From TMED27 sp050633165 (lineage in GTDB: Bacteria; Pseudomonadota; Alphaproteobacteria; Micavibrionales; Micavibrionaceae): a stretch of 27,520 nucleotides of DNA. The stretch lies in NCBI GenBank assembly GCA_050633165.1, contig JBOEFZ010000006.1:1-27520 (forward strand), read 5' to 3'. Made by a program: the position numbers and the translations under genes. The notes under the pieces were generated by a model. It did not search any database. It was not told the origin of the DNA and saw only the letters and a list, made by a program, of their open reading frames with translations. Shown piece by piece: positions 6,933 through 14,066 of this stretch. Every line of letters starts with the position of its first letter. Positions within the stretch are counted from its first letter, which is position 1.

Positions 6933-7631
6933 ATGAGCAAAAGAGATCCTTTCAAATATTACAAAACCAGTCCTGAAATCATCAAGCTTGCCGTGATGTA
7001 TTACATCCGGTATCCACTCAGTTTGAGACAAGTTGAAGATATTTTACATGAACGCGGCATCGATATTTGCCATGAAACTATTCGCTATTGGTGGAATAAG
7101 TTCGGAACAATGTTTGCAAAAGATCTTAAGAAAAATACACATCATCGCGCATCAAATTGGCGCTGGCACATCGATGAAGTCTTCGTGAAAATTAATGGTG
7201 AAACACATTATTTATGGCGAGCGGTGGATCACGAAGGAACGATTTTAGACTGCTATGTAACAAAGAGAAGAAACAAGAAAGCAGCGCTAAAAGTGTTGAA
7301 AAAGCTGATGTCACGGCATGAAAAGCCAAAAGAAATTGTGACGGATAAATTAGCATCCTATAAAGTTGCATTGAGGGATGTCGGCGCGGTAAATTTGCAA
7401 AATACCGGGCGATACAAAAACAACCAAGTCGAGAATTCGCACCTTCATTTCAGGCGACGAGAAAGGGGCATGAACAACTTCAGATCTATGCGATCGCTGC
7501 AGAAATTTACAGCCATTCAATCCTCATTCCTCAACCATTTTAATTATCAAAGACATCTCGAAAAAAGACAGAATTTTAAGAATTTACGACAAAATTCCGT
7601 TGAACAATGGCGCGAAATTTGTGCCCCCTAA
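6933..7631 (+). CDS. IS6-family DDE transposase
   Basis: The 232-residue protein begins MSKRDPFKYYKTSPEIIKLA and has the N-terminal helix-turn-helix region (YPLSLRQVEDILHERGIDIC). The DDE catalytic core follows: WHIDEVFVKI (first Asp), VTDKLASYK (second Asp) and NQVENSHLHFRRRERGM (Glu). The length is normal for IS6-family enzymes, which catalyse replicative transposition and cointegrate formation. It appears intact, although the promoter-proximal end of the element has been separated from it by the IS5 insertion. A shortened copy of the same gene lies at 13599-13907. Confidence 0.93.
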   Translation: MSKRDPFKYYKTSPEIIKLAVMYYIRYPLSLRQVEDILHERGIDICHETIRYWWNKFGTMFAKDLKKNTHHRASNWRWHIDEVFVKINGETHYLWRAVDHEGTILDCYVTKRRNKKAALKVLKKLMSRHEKPKEIVTDKLASYKVALRDVGAVNLQNTGRYKNNQVENSHLHFRRRERGMNNFRSMRSLQKFTAIQSSFLNHFNYQRHLEKRQNFKNLRQNSVEQWREICAP

Positions 7632-7752
7632 TTTTGGCAAGGAACGATTTCGGAGAAAAGTTAGCGTTTGTCTGACAGCACTATTCTGATTGGCAACCTA
7701 GATATTATATAGATGTTTTCCACCTTTAATATTTTAGAGATTATCTCTTGTC

Positions 7753-7788
7753 AATTTATATTTATATGATATTATAAAAATATAAATT
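7753..7788. promoter_or_regulatory. 36-bp AT-rich palindrome upstream of dps (candidate operator)
   Basis: A perfect 11-bp inverted repeat, AATTTATATTT (7753-7763) and AAATATAAATT (7778-7788), surrounds a 14-bp centre that is itself largely symmetric. About 32 of 36 bases fit one dyad. It ends 18 bp before the dps start codon and immediately precedes the ribosome site. BigR-type repressors are known to bind AT-rich palindromes, and a BigR-like gene is second in this run, so autoregulation of the operon from here is likely (inference). A purely structural AT-rich promoter is the alternative. Confidence 0.6.
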
Positions 7789-7805
7789 AATTAATGGAGG
7801 ATAAC

Positions 7806-8246
7806 ATGAATAATAAACCTATTACAGAATCCCTAAACATTGCTTTAGCCGATAGCTACGCTCTTTATTTAAAGACGCATAATTATCATTGGAACGTTGT
7901 AGGGCCGAGTTTCAGATCTTTGCACATGATGTTTGAAGATCAGTATACAGATTTAGCTGTGGCCGTTGACGATATTGCAGAGCGCATACGCTCCTTAGGT
8001 GAAAAAGCTCCAGGCACGTTCTCTGAATTTTCAGAGCTGACCTCTATCAAGGAAGGCGACAAAAATGCCAGTGCAAATGATATGGTTAAAGACTTAGCCC
8101 AATCTCAAGATCAGATTGTAGGAAGTTTAAAGGAAGCCTTAAATATTGCCCAAAAAGCTGATGATGAAGTGACTGCCGACCTTTTAATTGGGCGTATGGC
8201 TATACACGAGAAAGCAGCATGGATGCTAAAAAGCACTACGATCTAA
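7806..8246 (+). CDS. dps: Dps-family ferritin-like DNA-protection protein
   Basis: Dps proteins form 12-subunit shells that oxidise Fe2+ with peroxide and protect DNA. The ferroxidase residues match Dps spacing: H28 in HNYHWNV, H40 in SFRSLHMMFEDQY, and D55 and E59 in DDIAERIRSLG. The length (146 residues) and the C-terminal helix are normal. An upstream in-frame ATG at 7794 overlaps the ribosome site GGAGG itself, so ATG 7806 is the start. It is the first gene after the 36-bp palindrome and lies 46 bp before the ArsR-type repressor, so it may be part of the sulfur-stress operon. No lysine-rich N-terminal DNA-binding tail is present. Confidence 0.93.
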   Translation: MNNKPITESLNIALADSYALYLKTHNYHWNVVGPSFRSLHMMFEDQYTDLAVAVDDIAERIRSLGEKAPGTFSEFSELTSIKEGDKNASANDMVKDLAQSQDQIVGSLKEALNIAQKADDEVTADLLIGRMAIHEKAAWMLKSTTI

Positions 8247-8292
8247 TCTGGTGATACAAAACTATTCTTAATTAGTTAGGAAGTTATATTAC

Positions 8293-8580
8293 ATGAAAAA
8301 AATGGAAGAAAATGCTTTAGAGGCGGCTAACTTTTTAAAGGGCTTGGCGAGCACCCATCGACTTTTGATTCTCTGTAACTTAGTTGAAGGAGAAAAAAGT
8401 GTTAGCGAACTAATTGATGCGACATCAATGCCACAAACATCAATGTCACAGCATCTTTCTAAGCTCAAAGATGAAAGAATTGTGTCGTTTAGAAGAGATC
8501 ATCGAACGCTATATTATTCGATTAGTCATGATGCCGCTCTTGAGGTGTTAGAAGTTCTCCATAAACATTTTTGTAAATAA
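8293..8580 (+). CDS. bigR: ArsR-family repressor, BigR/SqrR-like persulfide sensor
   Basis: This 95-residue winged-helix protein has the ArsR core: LKGLASTHRLLILCNLVEGE, then VSELIDATSMPQTSMSQHLS, with wing FRRDHRTLYYSI. Two cysteines, C28 in LLILCNL and C94 near the C-terminus (HKHFCK), occupy the places of the pair that forms a disulfide or tetrasulfide in BigR and SqrR when persulfide rises, which releases DNA. Genes immediately downstream (rhodanese, TauE, persulfide dioxygenase) are the classic BigR regulon, supporting the assignment. Start ATG 8293 or the in-frame ATG 8302 are both possible. It probably represses its own operon via the palindrome at 7753-7788. Confidence 0.85.
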   Translation: MKKMEENALEAANFLKGLASTHRLLILCNLVEGEKSVSELIDATSMPQTSMSQHLSKLKDERIVSFRRDHRTLYYSISHDAALEVLEVLHKHFCK

Positions 8581-8606
8581 ATAAAAACGAAAAAGAAAGA
8601 AATATA

Positions 8607-9248
8607 ATGGGCCAGTTGAAAACAGTTTTACCAGATGGGGTGAAAGACGTAAATTCTAATGAGGGCATAATTCTTGATGTTCGCACGAAAATGGAACACA
8701 GAGAAAAAAGGTTGGTTTGCGGTCACGTTTTACTAACCTTAGATGAGCTACAGCCGAATGATTTTATGATGCGTCATGGATATGATAAAGATTTTGGCGT
8801 TTATATTTTATGCCGCAGTGGAAAACGCGCGGCACAGGCCGCAGAACAATTTATGGCGGCAGGTTATAATAATGTTCATGTGATTGAGGGCGGTATACTT
8901 GCTTGCGAAAAAAAAGGCCACGCTGTCGAAGGTCATACGAAAAAAAATAGAGGTAACGCCTCTGGTAAATCTCCTCTTTCTCTTGAAAGACAGGTTCGAA
9001 TAGCGGCTGGTGCTATAGCTGCTATAGGAGCTATATTGGGTTTAACGGTAAGCTCAGTCTTTACAATCATACCGTTATTTGTTGGCGCTGGTTTGGTTTT
9101 TGCGGGCGTTACGGATAGATGCGGTATGGCTTTAGTGTTAACGAAAGCGCCTTGGAATAAGACTTCAGATAAGACTTGTGGGAACGAATCTTGTGCCCTT
9201 CCTCCTTCTAAATCAGGCGATGCGTCTAAAGGGCAAAGTTGTCAGTAA
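8607..9248 (+). CDS. Rhodanese-DUF2892 fusion protein (membrane sulfurtransferase)
   Basis: An N-terminal rhodanese domain (about 1-110) has active-site loop CRSGKR with nucleophile C69, which carries a persulfide during sulfur transfer. After a basic linker, residues ~130-175 form two hydrophobic helices (IAAGAIAAIGAILGLTVSSV and FTIIPLFVGAGLVFAGVTD) ending in RCGMALVLTKAPWN, characteristic of the DUF2892/YgaP transmembrane module. The C-terminal tail is hydrophilic and unusually rich in Cys (CGNESC ... GQSC). It likely relays sulfane sulfur at the cytoplasmic membrane between the persulfide dioxygenase and the exporter encoded next to it. Spacing to neighbours is 26 and 9 bp. Confidence 0.88.
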   Translation: MGQLKTVLPDGVKDVNSNEGIILDVRTKMEHREKRLVCGHVLLTLDELQPNDFMMRHGYDKDFGVYILCRSGKRAAQAAEQFMAAGYNNVHVIEGGILACEKKGHAVEGHTKKNRGNASGKSPLSLERQVRIAAGAIAAIGAILGLTVSSVFTIIPLFVGAGLVFAGVTDRCGMALVLTKAPWNKTSDKTCGNESCALPPSKSGDASKGQSCQ

Positions 9249-9257
9249 AATTTTGCT

Positions 9258-10031
9258 ATGGATTTAAATTTATTACAAATTATTAGTGGACTTGTCGTCG
9301 GGTTGTCGCTTGGCTTGACAGGAGGTGGGGGCTCTATTCTTGCTATTCCGCTATTGGTTTATGTTTTAAAAGTACCAGTGACTGAAGCAATATATATATC
9401 ACTTCTTATGGTGGCTTTAATTGCTTTTTTCGGTGCAGTAAAGCAGCATTTTGGTAAGAATGTTGATTGGAAATCAGCTATATTATTCTCTTTAATGGGA
9501 ATAGTCGTTGCACCAATCGTTGTTTATTTTTCAAAGAGTGTAGATGATAATTTTAGATTAATTATGTTCGCTAGTTTGATGCTTTTTGTCTCATATCGTA
9601 TGATATCCTCGCGACATCAATTACCCCAGACAACTCAAGGGACAAATAGTACCTTATTATTACGTAGTACTAAAATTGCGACTGGTGGTGGAGTAGCTGG
9701 CGCTTTGTCAGGATTTTTTGGCGTTGGGGGTGGCTTCATTATAGTGCCGCTTTTAACTTTAATATTTAAGATGCCATATCGCGTGGCTGTTGGTACGTCA
9801 CTCGCTTGCATTTTTATGATTTCAATATCAGCAGTGAGTAGTGCAATTCTATCAGATGCTAATATCAATATACCGCTATTCATCAATTTTCTAATAGGCG
9901 GTATTGTAGGGATTTTGGGCGGAAGCTGGTTAATAAATAGGCTGCACAATAATCATTGTAAAACTATATTTGCCGTTTTGACGGCTTTAATGGCTGTTTT
10001 TATGTTGATTGATAAAATATTAATTTATTAA
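9258..10031 (+). CDS. TauE/SafE-family sulfite/sulfur-compound exporter
   Basis: The 257-residue integral membrane protein has about eight hydrophobic segments and the two inverted-repeat signatures of TauE/SafE permeases: GLSLGLTGGGGSILAIPLLV near residue 20 and GALSGFFGVGGGFIIVPLLT near residue 155. Family members export sulfite or sulfoacetate or take part in sulfide detoxification. In a BigR-type operon it most likely removes sulfite formed by the persulfide dioxygenase encoded 11 bp downstream. The ATG follows the rhodanese gene by 9 bp, with only a weak ribosome site, suggesting coupled translation. Confidence 0.9.
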   Translation: MDLNLLQIISGLVVGLSLGLTGGGGSILAIPLLVYVLKVPVTEAIYISLLMVALIAFFGAVKQHFGKNVDWKSAILFSLMGIVVAPIVVYFSKSVDDNFRLIMFASLMLFVSYRMISSRHQLPQTTQGTNSTLLLRSTKIATGGGVAGALSGFFGVGGGFIIVPLLTLIFKMPYRVAVGTSLACIFMISISAVSSAILSDANINIPLFINFLIGGIVGILGGSWLINRLHNNHCKTIFAVLTALMAVFMLIDKILIY

Positions 10032-10042
10032 TGGAGGAAGAA

Positions 10043-10912
10043 ATGAATAAACCTGATGTAAGAGGGTTTTTTGACCCAGTAACCGCAACATGGAGTTATG
10101 TTGTCTATGATGGTACTGGAGATAATAAAAAATGTGCCGTTATTGATACCGTACTGGATTATGATATCCACTCAGGACGCACAAAAACGACTTCCGCAGA
10201 TCGCGTTATTAATTTCGTACGAGAGAAAGAACTACAGGTTGAGTGGGTTCTTGAAACGCATATTCATGCCGACCATTTAACAGGTTCAGCGTATGTAAAA
10301 GAACAGCTTGGTGGTAAAACTGCTATAAGTAAGCACATCTTAAAAGTTTTAGAAACATGGGAACCTATCTTTCATAATAAATCCGATACCCCCCTTAACG
10401 GTTATCAATTTGATCATACATTTGATAATGACGAAGTGTTTAATGTAGGGCCTTTTGAAGCAAAAATTATCCATACGCCAGGACACACGCCTGCAGACAC
10501 GACCTATATAATCGGTGATGCTGTATTTGTTGGTGACGCAATGTTTTTACCTGATGTCGGCACAGGTCGCTGTGATTTCCCAGGAGGCAGCGCTGAGGAT
10601 TCATACGATTCAGCACAAAAATTGTTTGGCCTTCCTGATGATTTTCGTATGTATGTTGGTCATGATTATCCACCAAGTGATGATCGTGAAGCACAATGCA
10701 TGGCAACGATTAAAGAGCAGAAATCGACAAATGTTCGCGTTCGTGAAGGCATTACAAAAGATGAATATGTTACAAAGCGTAATAAGGATGATAACGGAAA
10801 AGATGTACCAAAACTCTTGTTACCGTCTATCCAAGTTAATCTTCGTGCAGGCACTTTCGGGGATGCTACCGAAGGGGTGCAGTACGTAAAATTACCCGTA
10901 GATAAAATATAA
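10043..10912 (+). CDS. blh: Persulfide dioxygenase, ETHE1/Blh-type metallo-beta-lactamase fold
   Basis: This non-heme iron enzyme oxidises glutathione persulfide to sulfite and glutathione. The metal motif HIHADHLTG (H73, H75, D77, H78), the later HTPGHTPADT, GDAMFLPDVGTGRCDFPGGS and the terminal YVGHDYPP are the signatures of the ETHE1/Blh branch. The DFPGG segment distinguishes it from glyoxalase II. GGAGG at 10033-10037 positions the start at ATG 10043, not at the upstream in-frame ATG 10031, giving 289 residues. The long insert after GHDYPP is usual for bacterial Blh. It works with the rhodanese and TauE encoded upstream, and the bd oxidase genes follow after 18 bp. Confidence 0.93.
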   Translation: MNKPDVRGFFDPVTATWSYVVYDGTGDNKKCAVIDTVLDYDIHSGRTKTTSADRVINFVREKELQVEWVLETHIHADHLTGSAYVKEQLGGKTAISKHILKVLETWEPIFHNKSDTPLNGYQFDHTFDNDEVFNVGPFEAKIIHTPGHTPADTTYIIGDAVFVGDAMFLPDVGTGRCDFPGGSAEDSYDSAQKLFGLPDDFRMYVGHDYPPSDDREAQCMATIKEQKSTNVRVREGITKDEYVTKRNKDDNGKDVPKLLLPSIQVNLRAGTFGDATEGVQYVKLPVDKI

Positions 10913-10930
10913 AAATTAGAGGATTTTTTA

Positions 10931-12355
10931 ATGTTAGGTATAGAGTTAGACGCTATTTTATTGGCAAGGTTGCAGTTCGCGTGGACAATTTCATTCCATA
11001 TTATTTTTCCAGCTTTAACAATTGGTTTAGCCAGTTGGCTCGCTGTAGTTGAGGGGGTATGGCTTAAAACAGGGAAGCACGTATACAAAGAAATCTACCG
11101 TATGTGGATTAAGGTCTTTGCTGTTGCGTTTGGTATGGGTGTTGTATCGGGCGTTGTCATGTCATATCAATTTGGAACAAACTGGTCTGTATTTTCGGAT
11201 AAGGTTGGAAATGTTATCGGGCCATTATTGGGCTATGAGGTTTTAACCGCTTTCTTCTTAGAGGCTTCGTTCTTAGGTATCATGCTGTTTGGCTGGGGTC
11301 GTGTTAGTAAAAAAATGCACTTTGCCGCAACACTAATTGTTGCCTTTGGTACTTTGATATCCGCGTTTTGGATTCTGTCAGCCAATAGCTGGATGCAAAC
11401 ACCACAAGGATTTGAAATCCGCGCAGATGGGCTTTTCTATCCCACCAGTTGGATGGAGGTTATCTTTAACCCCTCATTTATCCCAAGATTGATGCATATG
11501 GTTACGGCGGCTTATCTTACAACAGCCTTTGTTGTTGGGGCGGTTGGGTCATATTATCTATTAAAGAATAAATTCCGTGAACACGCAAAGGTTATGGTGA
11601 CCATGGCAATGGTTATGGCGTTCTTTGTTGCGCCTATGCAGCTGTTAATTGGACATTACCATGGTGAAAATACAATGCATCACCAACCGATCAAAGTTGC
11701 CGCAATGGAAGGCAATTGGGAACGTGGAACGAATAAGCCGCTTTATCTTTTTGGCATGCCAAATGAAGAAACCGAAACAACAGACTATGGGATAAAAGTT
11801 CCAAATTTAGCGAGTATTGTTCTGACAGGAAAAGCAGATGGCGAAATTCCTGGCCTTAAAGACGTAGCTAAAGAAGATAGGCCGCCAGTCGCAATTGTTT
11901 TTTGGTCATTCCGTGTCATGGTTGGATTAGGCATGCTCATGATACTTACTGGTATTATTGCCGCATTATTATTCTGGCGTAAAAAATTATATGATATGAA
12001 GCTATTTCAAATGTGGTGCATCGCAATGGGGCCGTCAGGATTCGTTGCTTTATTAGCAGGGTGGTTTGTGACTGAAGTCGGAAGGCAGCCTTATACAACC
12101 TATGGCGTATTACGCACATCAGAATCTATATCACCAGTCATTGCAGAGCAGGTGGCTATCTCGTTGGCGTTGTTTGTTATCATTTACACCATAATATTTG
12201 GTGCGGGTTTGTATTACATGTTCAAAATTTGGCGCAAGGGCCCTGCTGTTATCGGCGATGGTCAAAAATATTATTATGATCATAGTATTGAAGCGTCTAT
12301 GGGACGAAAAATATCAGATGAAATTCCTGATATTGAAGAAAAAGGAGATAAATAA
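10931..12355 (+). CDS. cydA: Cytochrome bd-type quinol oxidase subunit I (CIO-like)
   Basis: Subunit I binds the three hemes and oxidises quinol, passing electrons to O2. The 474-residue sequence shows RLQFAWTISFHIIFPALTIG with heme ligand H23, RLMHMVTAAYLTT with the second His, and the helix ending GWFVTEVGRQPYTTYGVLRT. The quinol-binding loop is short, as in cyanide-insensitive oxidases (CioA) rather than the long-loop E. coli form. Such oxidases resist sulfide, cyanide and NO, which fits the preceding persulfide-detoxification genes. AGAGG lies 8-13 bp upstream of the ATG. The stop codon overlaps the cydB start by one base. Confidence 0.95.
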   Translation: MLGIELDAILLARLQFAWTISFHIIFPALTIGLASWLAVVEGVWLKTGKHVYKEIYRMWIKVFAVAFGMGVVSGVVMSYQFGTNWSVFSDKVGNVIGPLLGYEVLTAFFLEASFLGIMLFGWGRVSKKMHFAATLIVAFGTLISAFWILSANSWMQTPQGFEIRADGLFYPTSWMEVIFNPSFIPRLMHMVTAAYLTTAFVVGAVGSYYLLKNKFREHAKVMVTMAMVMAFFVAPMQLLIGHYHGENTMHHQPIKVAAMEGNWERGTNKPLYLFGMPNEETETTDYGIKVPNLASIVLTGKADGEIPGLKDVAKEDRPPVAIVFWSFRVMVGLGMLMILTGIIAALLFWRKKLYDMKLFQMWCIAMGPSGFVALLAGWFVTEVGRQPYTTYGVLRTSESISPVIAEQVAISLALFVIIYTIIFGAGLYYMFKIWRKGPAVIGDGQKYYYDHSIEASMGRKISDEIPDIEEKGDK

Positions 12356-13374
12356 TGTTAGATTTTTCAGGATTTCTTGATTTACCACTCATTTGGGCAC
12401 TTCTTATTGCAACGGCAGTATTCCTATATATTATGTTAGATGGCTTTGATTTAGGCGTAGGAATAATATTTCCGCTTGCGCCTTCAAATGATTGTAGAAG
12501 TCGTATGATGAACTCTATTGCGCCTTTTTGGGATGGTAACGAAACATGGCTTGTATTAGGGGGCGGTGGTTTATTCGCAGCTTTCCCTCTCGCATACTCA
12601 GTTCTAATGCCTGCATTTTATATGCCTATTATATTAATGCTATTAGGGCTTATCTTTCGCGGTGTTGCGTTTGAGTTTCGGTTTAAAGCATCAGAAGAAA
12701 AGCGATGGATTTGGGATAGTGCATTTCACTTTGGTTCTCTCACAGCGGCTTTCATGCAGGGTGTGATTTTGGGCAACTTCATACAAGGTGTTGAAGTAAC
12801 AGGCAGAGCCTTTTCTGGTGGCCCATTAGATTGGGCAAATGGCTTCGCTGTCATGACAGGTATTGCTGTTATCTTTGGATACTCTTTATTAGGGAGTACA
12901 TGGCTTATTATGAAGACTGAAGGGCTCACACAAACATGGGCGCGTCAAGTTGCCAAATATAGCCTTGTTCTTGTCGCGTTTTTCATGATTGTGGTTAGCA
13001 TCTCTACACCTTTTATAGATGATAGAATGTTTAATGTTTGGTTTTCATTTCCAAACATTGTTTATCTATCAATCATTCCCTTCACTACGCTGATATGTAC
13101 TATATTTCTTGTTCGTTCATTAATTAAGGAATATGAGTATCAACCTTTTCTATTCTCAATAGCCTTATTCTTGCTATGCTATATAGGTTTTGGTTTTAGT
13201 ATGCATCCTTGGATTGTGCCGTTTGAGTTTAATATTTGGCAGGCTGCCGCGGCCCCAACCTCTCAATCAATTTTATTAATAGGAACGGCCATTTTCTTAC
13301 CCATTATATTGGCTTACACAGCGTTTAGTTTTTACACATTTAGAGGTAAGAGTTCCCATGAAGCAATGTATTAA
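12355..13374 (+). CDS. cydB: Cytochrome bd-type quinol oxidase subunit II
   Basis: The 339-residue membrane protein has the subunit II signatures YIMLDGFDLGVGIIFP and APFWDGNETWLVLGGGGLFA near the N-terminus, followed by FAFPLAYS-like and GVAFEFRFK segments and about eight transmembrane helices. It forms the heterodimer with CydA and structurally mirrors it without binding heme. Its ATG shares a base with the cydA stop (TAATG), so translation is coupled. Its 3' end overlaps the start of the small gene at 13358 by 17 bp. The length is normal for CioB-type subunits. Confidence 0.95.
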   Translation: MLDFSGFLDLPLIWALLIATAVFLYIMLDGFDLGVGIIFPLAPSNDCRSRMMNSIAPFWDGNETWLVLGGGGLFAAFPLAYSVLMPAFYMPIILMLLGLIFRGVAFEFRFKASEEKRWIWDSAFHFGSLTAAFMQGVILGNFIQGVEVTGRAFSGGPLDWANGFAVMTGIAVIFGYSLLGSTWLIMKTEGLTQTWARQVAKYSLVLVAFFMIVVSISTPFIDDRMFNVWFSFPNIVYLSIIPFTTLICTIFLVRSLIKEYEYQPFLFSIALFLLCYIGFGFSMHPWIVPFEFNIWQAAAAPTSQSILLIGTAIFLPIILAYTAFSFYTFRGKSSHEAMY

Positions 13375-13513
13375 ATGTATTCAGCCTTATTTAGACAAAC
13401 TAAGCCCACAGCAAAAACAATGGGCTTGGTTTATTGGCTTATGGTGCTTTGGTTTATTTACAGTCAGTATGATTGGCTATGCCATTAAATTTTTGATGTT
13501 TTGGCAGTTGTGA
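13358..13513 (+). CDS. Small single-span membrane protein of the bd oxidase (CydX/DUF2474-like)
   Basis: A 51-residue frame beginning ATG 13358 overlaps the end of cydB by 17 bp. It has a polar N-terminus with Cys-x-x-Cys-like spacing (MKQCIKCIQPYLDKLSPQQK) and one membrane helix beginning WAWFIGLWCFGLFTVSMIGY and ending IKFLMFWQL. A Trp-led single span directly after cydB is the pattern of the small accessory subunits of bd oxidases, and the W-x-x-x-x-LW-x-x-G arrangement is closer to DUF2474 proteins of CIO operons than to E. coli CydX. GAGG lies about 10 bp before the ATG. It probably stabilises the hemes or the CydAB dimer. Confidence 0.75.
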   Translation: MKQCIKCIQPYLDKLSPQQKQWAWFIGLWCFGLFTVSMIGYAIKFLMFWQL

Positions 13514-13545
13514 TACCAATATTAACCTTTAATCACATTCTGCAG

Positions 13546-14027
13546 GGTCTTGTCAGATTAAAACGTGATTTTGCGTAATTTGCGGGTAAAATTGGTTTAT
13601 GAGCCAAATAAATCCCTTCAAATACTATAAAACCAGCCCAGAAATCATCAAATTAGCGGTGATGTATTACATCCGTTATCCACTTAGTTTAAGGCAAGTT
13701 GAAGATATATTACATGAACTCGGTATCGATGTTTGTCATGAAACGGTTCGATATTGGTGGAATAAATTCGGTGCTTTGTTTTCCAAGGAAGTGAAGAAAC
13801 AAGAAAGCAGCGCTAAAAGTGTTGAAAAAGCTGATGTCACGGCATGGAAAGCCAAAAGAAATTGTGACGGATATTCCTCAATCATTTTAATCATCAACGT
13901 CATTTAGAAACCCGACAAACTTTTAAGAATTTACGCCAGAATTCTGTCGATATTTGGCGGAGTATTTACGTATGATAGAGTTTTAGTTGCAGTTTCGGAG
14001 AAAAGTTAGCGTTTGTCTGACAGCACT
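13546..14027 (+). mobile_element. Internally deleted IS6-like copy (second flank of the cassette)
   Basis: Left end GGTCTTGTCAGATTAAAA (13546) and right end GTTTGTCTGACAGCACT (to 14027) match those of the element at 6038-7682, in the same orientation. It is only 482 bp instead of about 803. Two blocks of the transposase gene are missing. The central part is almost identical to the other copy, whereas both flanks are clearly more divergent. Confidence 0.85.
13599..13907 (+). pseudogene. IS6-family transposase, internally deleted and frame-disrupted
   Basis: The first ~66 residues (MSQINPFKYYKTSPEIIKLA ... YWWNKFGALFSKEVKK) correspond to the N-terminal domain of the intact transposase. The sequence then jumps into a segment equivalent to codons after the first catalytic Asp, read out of frame (QESSAKSVEKADVT). 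A second deletion removes the region of the second Asp and Glu. The remaining 3' end (to 13976) resembles the normal C-terminus in another frame. It cannot encode a working enzyme, but the element ends may still be mobilised in trans. Confidence 0.88.
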
Positions 14028-14066
14028 CAGATGAGCGTGATAAAATCTTAGCGCATCGGCGTTGAA

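Larger units (their letters stand above)
6038..7682 (+). mobile_element. IS6-family-like insertion sequence, interrupted by an IS5-family element
   Basis: The left end reads GGTCATGTCAGATTAAAA (from 6038). The right end reads GTTTGTCTGACAGCACT (to about 7682). The inverted core is TGTCAGA. The same two ends bracket the copy at 13546-14027. Removing the 840-bp IS5 insertion and its 2-bp duplication leaves about 803 bp, the usual size for IS6. Exact end bases are inferred by comparing copies and may be off by one or two. Confidence 0.75.

Noticed and set aside
10666..11088. 140-residue minus-strand frame spanning the blh-cydA junction
   Set aside because: Both plus-strand genes are strongly supported across this region, so this is a shadow frame.
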